From: Pelagophyceae sp. CCMP2097
Lineage: Eukaryota; Sar; Pelagophyceae
NCBI GenBank assembly: GCA_026770575.1
Contig: MU657558.1
Location: forward strand, 14,449-26,287
Direction of reading: 5' to 3'
Length of the DNA: 11,839 bases
Made by a program: the position numbers and the translations under genes. Every line of letters starts with the position of its first letter. The first letter of the stretch is position 1. Under the pieces are notes generated by a model, which saw only the letters and a list, made by a program, of their open reading frames with translations, was not told the DNA's origin and did not search any database. Shown piece after piece: positions 7,913 to 11,839 of the stretch.

Positions 7913-8834
7913 ATGGAGGCGGCGGCGCGCTACGTGGTGACGTGCGGCAGCGCGCGGCGGCAGTCGGATGACAAGTACGTCCTCTACCCGGGGACGTCGC
8001 TGACCTACGTCCTGCGCGTCGGCCACGGGGCGACGTCGTGGGAGGTTCCAAGGCGCTACTCAGAGGTCAAGAAGTTCTGGGACGCCCTCAAGCCCGTCGC
8101 AGCCGCTGCCGGCGCGCCCATCAGCGACTTCAAGAGTCCCCGCAGCGTCGAAGTCGCGCCGACGCCCCGGACCCGCGGGCCGCCATGTGTCGACGCGCCG
8201 CGCAGGTTCGTCGGCGTTTATGACGGGCGCCGGCTACACGGGCAACCTCTACGAGACGGACCCGTCGTCCAAGTTCGCCGAGGAGCGCGTCACGCGAGGC
8301 CCCGCGCCCGCCAAGGCCCTGCCGCGCCGGCCGCGCCGGGAACCGAGCGTCCGCGCGCGCCGCCAGCCGACGCGCGGCGCAGGTACACGCGCGCGCTGAT
8401 GCACGAGCTCTCCTCATGCGTCGACGCGCGCCGACCGCGCCCCGCGACGCGCCGGGACGACTGCGGGCGTCGAGCCGGTCGCGAGCTTCGTACCCTCACC
8501 GTCGTCAGGCGTCCGGCGGCCAGCTCTTCAACCTCAAGCCGGTGCGCGCGTTCTTCAACATGGACAAGCACGAGCCGCGCGCCACGACGTGCCATACCGG
8601 CGCCCCGAACTTTCGACGCGCGTCGCGGCCCGACGCGCCCGCGATAGGTCTAACGCGGCCAAGGCGGACGCGGAGCCGGCGGCCGGTTCGCCGGGCTCGG
8701 CGGCGGCGGCGGCGCAGGACGACGCCGACGACTCGCTCCTCGCTTCGCTCACAAGAACGACGCCGAGCGTCTTCGTCTTCGTCTTTGCCATCGTCCTCGC
8801 CTCGCTCTACGCGTCGTCACAAGCCAACTTATAA
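7913..8834 (+). CDS. PX-domain protein with C-terminal membrane anchor
   Basis: Exons are 7913-8135, 8206-8293, 8383-8419, 8509-8588 and 8648-8834, giving 204 residues that close in frame. PX domains bind phosphoinositides, most often PI3P, on endosomes. Residues 4-35 form the beta sheet. WEVPRRYSEVKKFWDALKP (43-61) is the hallmark RRYSEF-type helix with the phosphate-binding arginine. FKSSSAF begins the membrane loop, and KFAEERVTYTRALMHELSS (97-115) is the second helix, followed by LKPVRAFFNM. After an Ala/Asp linker (144-172), SVFVFVFAIVLASLY (183-197) is a hydrophobic helix seven residues from the end, typical of tail-anchored proteins. Introns: 8136-8205 (weak GTCCCC donor), 8294-8382 (GC donor, GCGAGG), 8420-8508 (GTCGAC) and 8589-8647 (GTGCCA). 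Exon 1 and the last two exons are solid; the middle boundaries are inferred from frame and PX pattern. ATG 7913 is the first in-frame ATG. Confidence 0.75.
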
Positions 8835-8942
8835 CGCGCGCGAGACCAGCCCTGCGAGGCCACCTCCCACGTACGCCGGAGCAACTCCGGGACCAAACTA
8901 AGCCATCAAGTGACCCACGCGGAGCGACATCAGCGAGCGCGA

Positions 8943-8948
8943 TTTATT
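8943..8948 (-). terminator. AATAAA polyadenylation signal of the transporter gene
   Basis: TTTATT on the plus strand reads AATAAA on the minus strand, 73 nt downstream of the transporter stop codon at 9022. This is a reasonable position for a polyadenylation signal. It lies in the 187-nt convergent gap between the PX gene and the transporter. Confidence 0.5.
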
Positions 8949-9021
8949 TAGGGGTGCGCACGCGGCGATTTGTACATGGGCGCCCGGTTCACGTCGTGCA
9001 GCGGGACACTCGGGTGCCTTT

Positions 9022-11393
9022 CTAGACGAGGTTCCGGTCGGATGTTTTGGACACGAGCTCGAGCGCGGCGGCTGCAGGCCGCTTTTGCGTCGGCTCGTCG
9101 GCGGGCGGCTTGCGGCGCGGCGCGTCGTCGGTGGCGACGTCGCAGTAGGCTTGCGGCAGGCCGGCCGCGCGCGCACAGCGCGCGACGTCGCGCTTGCCGA
9201 TGGCGCCGACGATCATGACCGCGGGCGAGGCGAGCATGAGGACGAGCGCCAAAGCGCGCGCGGCGGCGGGCGCGCGGGCGCCCTCGAATTTCAGGAGCGG
9301 GTTGGCGATGGTCTGAACGAGGCTGGCCATGCCGAGGCCGGCGCTGAGGCATGGCGTGACGTAGCGCCAGGAGACTTCGACGAAGCGCGGCACTTGTCTG
9401 CCCGTCATGGAATAAATCTCGCGCGAGAACTTTTCGGCACCGTAGACGCGCGTCACGCCGATTGTCTCGACGACGATGACGATGAAGACGGACCAGACGA
9501 CGTAGGAGTCTACCAAGGCGAACCAGTACAAACCCGCGGGCGTGATGTACACCGCGCCGGTGAGCAAACCCGCGACGCACGTGCCCATGACCACCGCGTC
9601 GTTCGACCGCGACCACGAAACAAACGCGGCGCCGCGACTGCCCTCGGCATAAACGGGCCGCCACCTGTCGAACTTTGCTGCGAACTCGCAATCTCGAAGC
9701 ATCGTCGTCCAGGATTCGACCATGGCAGCTGCTGACCCGAGCGCCAGCGAGAAGAGCATGGCGAAGAAGACGAAGCACCAAAAGCCCGCGCCGGGCAGCT
9801 GCGCCAGGCCGTCGGGGTACCTGCGCGATCTCGTCCCGCGCCGGACTTGGGGCCCGTCGGCAGAAGCGTAGACGCACGCCACAAAGGCGAGGCCCTCGCC
9901 CGAGGAGATGACGTCATCGACGGCGACGCCGCGCTGGTGGGCCATATGCCCGACGAGGGAGAAGATGGCCAGGCCGGCGAAGAGCGATGTCGCAGAGTTC
10001 AGGCACGCGATGGTCAGCGCGTCTGCGACGATCTAGGCCGAGCGTCAAAGGCGACGGCTCGAGGAGGGCCTGTCCCCTCGAAAGAGGGCCCGCCTCGAAG
10101 GGGGGCCCGTCTCGAAGGGGGACGGGGACGCCGCTATCATGCGTCCTCGGCGGGGTCGTTGTACGACCCAAAGGCGATCATCTGCCCCGTGCCGACCCCG
10201 AGCGAGTAGATGATCTGCGTCGACGCCTCGACCCAGGGCCGCACTCGGAAGCTGTCGGAATTACCCTGCCGAGAGGAGCTCGTACCCTTCCCAATCCGGA
10301 TTCTACGCACAGCATGCCGAGGCGCGGCTGCAGGTAGAACTTCAGGCCCTCGCCCGCGCCCTCGAGCGTCACGCCGCGCACCACCAGCGCCACCTGCGCC
10401 GCGGGCAAGCGTCGCGGGCGCCGCAGCGGGGGCGCCACGGCGGGGCCGCAGCGGGAAGCGCCGCGGCGGGGCGGCACTGACCAGGAGGAAGTACGGGAGC
10501 GTCGAGGACAGATACGCCGTCTTGCCGACGGACTTGATGCCCTTGCACGTCGTAAAGTAGAGGGCGATCCAGCTCAGTACGAGGCCGGCGACGAGGGGCC
10601 AGTTGACAAAGCCCGGCGGCCCAAAGTCTTCAAAGCCCGTCGACTGGTGCAGGACCTGCCAGGCCCAGAACCGCTCCGACTCGACGCCGTCGTTCTTCGC
10701 GCCGCGCCACGGGACCTTTGTCAGGCTGCGGCACGAGTGGGCCATGTAGACGACGGACCAGGCCATGATGACCGTGTAGTACGAGCACGTCACGAACGTC
10801 ACCGTCGTCGACGCCACGCCCACGCCGCCGAGGCGCGGGTGGATGATCCGGTACGTGTGCACCGCGCCCTTAGCGAAGCGCTGGCCCATGGCCAGCTCCA
10901 GCAGGAAGACGGGGATGCCGATGAACGCTAAAGCGCAAAAGTACGGCACCTAGAACCGTGCTCCGGCGCGCCCAGAAAGACGCTGCGGCGCAAACGCACG
11001 AGGAACGAGCCGCCGCCGTTGCGGTAGCACCTACGCCGGCCACGGGTCGTGCCTCTGGCGTGCGCTTACGCCTCCGCGTGCGCCATCGTTGCCGCGACGC
11101 TCCCGCAACGGCGGCGGCCACGGGCCATGCCTCTGGCGTGCGTCTCGGGCGTGCGCCGTCGTTGCCGCGACGGTCCGCGTGTCCCGGAAGGACGCGGCTT
11201 CGCGCAGGTACGGAAACCGCCAGACGTTGCCGACGCCGACGCAGTTGCCAATCGTCGCGAGCAAAAAGTCCGTCCGCGACGTCCAGCGCGCGCGGCGCGG
11301 CGCCGCCGCCGAGTCGGGCCCGCCGCCGTCGCCGCCGCCGCCGCCGCCGCCGCTGTCGCGCTTCGGCGTCAAGGCTTTGTCGTCGAGCACCAT
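9022..11393 (-). CDS. Sodium:neurotransmitter symporter (SLC6/NSS), amino-acid type
   Basis: Exons on the minus strand are 11393-11206, 11030-11000, 10949-10482, 10393-10311, 10251-10143, 10032-9878 and 9820-9022, giving 610 residues. It is a plasma-membrane-type transporter with the 12-helix LeuT fold that couples solute uptake to sodium. The start MVLDDKALTP leads into a glycine-rich tract, then TM1 GNCVGVGNVWRFPYL (49-63), CYRNGGGSFL (64-73), TM2, TM3 with SYYTVIMAW (129-137), TM6 SLGVGTG...AFGSYND (273-289), TM7 DALTIACLNSATSLFAG (297-313), GLAFVAYPDGLAQLP, TM8 and TM9-12. By SERT alignment, Gly53 replaces the amine-binding Asp98, pointing to amino-acid-like substrates. The chloride-site set Y76, Q269, S273, N305, S309 is complete, predicting chloride dependence. 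Tyr131 and Tyr272 occupy gate positions; Thr278 replaces the usual Phe. Introns are 175, 50, 88, 59, 110 and 57 nt; the first and fifth have GC donors. ATG 11393 is the first ATG in frame. Confidence 0.9.
10058..10127. repeat. 17-bp minisatellite inside a transporter intron
   Basis: Three consecutive 17-nt units starting CTCGAA (10077-10093, 10094-10110, 10111-10127), preceded by a diverged 19-nt unit (10058-10076) starting CTCGAGG, fill most of the fifth transporter intron (10033-10142). The repeat is G-rich on the plus strand and C-rich in the transcript. Confidence 0.7.
11000..11030 (-). other. 31-nt microexon of the transporter
   Basis: This stretch supplies the last base of a Leu codon plus ten codons (CYRNGGGSFL). 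It is the conserved NSS motif that joins TM1 to TM2, and neither neighbouring exon encodes it. It is bounded by TAG upstream (11031-11033) and a GTGCGT donor downstream (10994-10999). Without it the invariant GGG-FL-PY sequence would be missing, so the exon is well supported despite its size. Confidence 0.85.
11038..11173. repeat. Imperfect tandem duplication in transporter intron 1
   Basis: A unit beginning GGCCACGGG at 11038 repeats at 11116 (period 78 nt at the left end and about 73 at the right, implying a small indel). Shared blocks are GCCTCTGGCGTGCG (11051-11064 and 11129-11142) and GTCGTTGCCGCGACG or its one-base variant (11085-11099 and 11158-11172). The duplication makes this the longest intron of the window. 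Confidence 0.65.
11321..11353. repeat. GCC trinucleotide tract encoding polyglycine
   Basis: A near-pure GCC/CCG run, read on the minus strand as GGC codons, encodes the glycine-rich tract around residues 15-25 of the transporter's cytosolic N-terminus. Such tracts are prone to length variation. Confidence 0.75.
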
Positions 11394-11772
11394 GGGATCG
11401 ATCGCCGCGAGGCCCGCCGGCGCGTCGGCGCGACGGGGGCCAAAGATACCACACCTGGAGCCTTCTCTAAAGCCTTCCCTCCGAGTCTCGTGTGTCGAAC
11501 GTCGCTGAATAAAATAGGGGTCGCCGGGCTTCGGGGCTGGTGGATACTGGAAAGTCGGCACGGGATATCCGGATGGTGCGTTGTGTAATGTAATGTAATA
11601 TTACAAGAGCGCGCCGGAGGCACACGGAGGACCCGAAGGATACAGCCAAATCCCATTGCAATGCCCACGTAAATAATTGAAATTATTTAACTAATCGCTG
11701 AACTTTCAAATCCTCCTTATCTTTATTTTTATTATTTTATTTCTTATTGAGCTATTTCTTTTTTCTTTTTTT
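11394..11772. other. Upstream region of the transporter; AT-rich stretch
   Basis: No gene is seen. The transporter frame stays open to 11561 but has only a GTG there, no ATG. On the minus strand CCTATTTTATTC (11507-11518) is TATA-like, about 115 nt before ATG 11393, and would place transcription start inside that open stretch. From about 11672 to 11772 the sequence turns strongly AT-rich (runs of T, TTATT and TTTTTC on the plus strand), a sharp composition change from the rest of the window. Confidence 0.45.
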
Positions 11773-11839
11773 GCGGCCGACCAGATTCGAACCTGTGACC
11801 AAAAACTTCTTCTATGATGATTCCAATGAGGCTCCTGCT
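11773..11839 (-). tRNA. tRNA-like sequence at window edge, partial or SINE head
   Basis: On the minus strand GGTTCGAATC (11784-11793) matches the RNA polymerase III B box and T loop (GGTTCGANNCC). AGCCTCATTGG (11823-11833) is a degenerate A box at a suitable distance upstream. The T stem would be ACAGG/CTGGT, with one A-G mismatch and one G-U pair. The last seven bases, CGGCCGC, could be the 3' side of the acceptor stem, whose partner would lie outside the window. Directly after it on the same strand comes an A-rich tail, not the T-run of a tRNA terminator. A tRNA-derived SINE or a decayed tRNA is therefore more likely than a working tRNA gene. Confidence 0.3.

Noticed and set aside
9085..9735. 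Plus-strand open frame opposite the last transporter exon
   Set aside because: The minus strand encodes TM8-TM12 of the transporter with clear family motifs. The plus frame is its shadow.
11394..11561. N-terminal extension of the transporter to 11561
   Set aside because: The codon at 11561 is GTG. The first in-frame ATG is 11393, which gives a normal-length N-terminus, and a TATA-like sequence at 11507-11518 lies inside the extension.
1..11839. CRISPR arrays, bacterial operons, phage or toxin genes
   Set aside because: No regularly spaced repeats, no ribosome binding sites, no overlapping gene strings and no such protein motifs were seen. The window is eukaryotic.

Overview
This is a nuclear window from a very GC-rich eukaryote, most likely a marine microalga (a pelagophyte-like stramenopile or a haptophyte; the lineage is inference). 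The evidence is four genes broken by short introns (about 49-175 nt) whose donors are often GTGCGT and sometimes GC, plus eukaryote-only protein families (a nuclear-pore subunit, a PX-domain protein and an animal-type SLC6 transporter). There are no operons or bacterial ribosome binding sites.

Layout. 1-637: no gene, but short dispersed and tandem repeats. 638-2772 (+): Nup85, a scaffold subunit of the nuclear-pore Y complex, in three exons. 2773-3265: no gene; two hairpins and a 19-mer that also occurs near position 200. 3266-5606: a run of three back-to-back inverted-repeat segments, each bounded by TA, that look like non-autonomous DNA transposons (A 3266-4466, B 4468-5023, C 5021-5606). 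5700-6966 (+): a nitronate monooxygenase-type flavoprotein of bacterial character, five exons. 7118-7798 (-): an intronless 226-residue protein I do not recognise. It is divergent from 7913-8834 (+), a five-exon, 204-residue PX-domain protein with a C-terminal membrane anchor. 9022-11393 (-): a seven-exon, 610-residue sodium:neurotransmitter symporter (SLC6/NSS) with amino-acid-type and chloride-site residues. 11394-11839: upstream region of the transporter, an AT-rich stretch and a tRNA-like sequence at the window edge.

The gene models were rebuilt by matching each family's conserved motifs across frame changes. Every model closes in frame: Nup85 676 aa, monooxygenase 316 aa, PX protein 204 aa, transporter 610 aa. 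Four of the 16 introns need a GC donor. The genes have unrelated housekeeping, metabolic, membrane-traffic and transport roles, and nothing indicates that they act together. The two most unusual signals are the chain of TA-bounded elements between Nup85 and the monooxygenase, and the frequency of GC-AG introns, including one next to a 31-nt microexon in the transporter.
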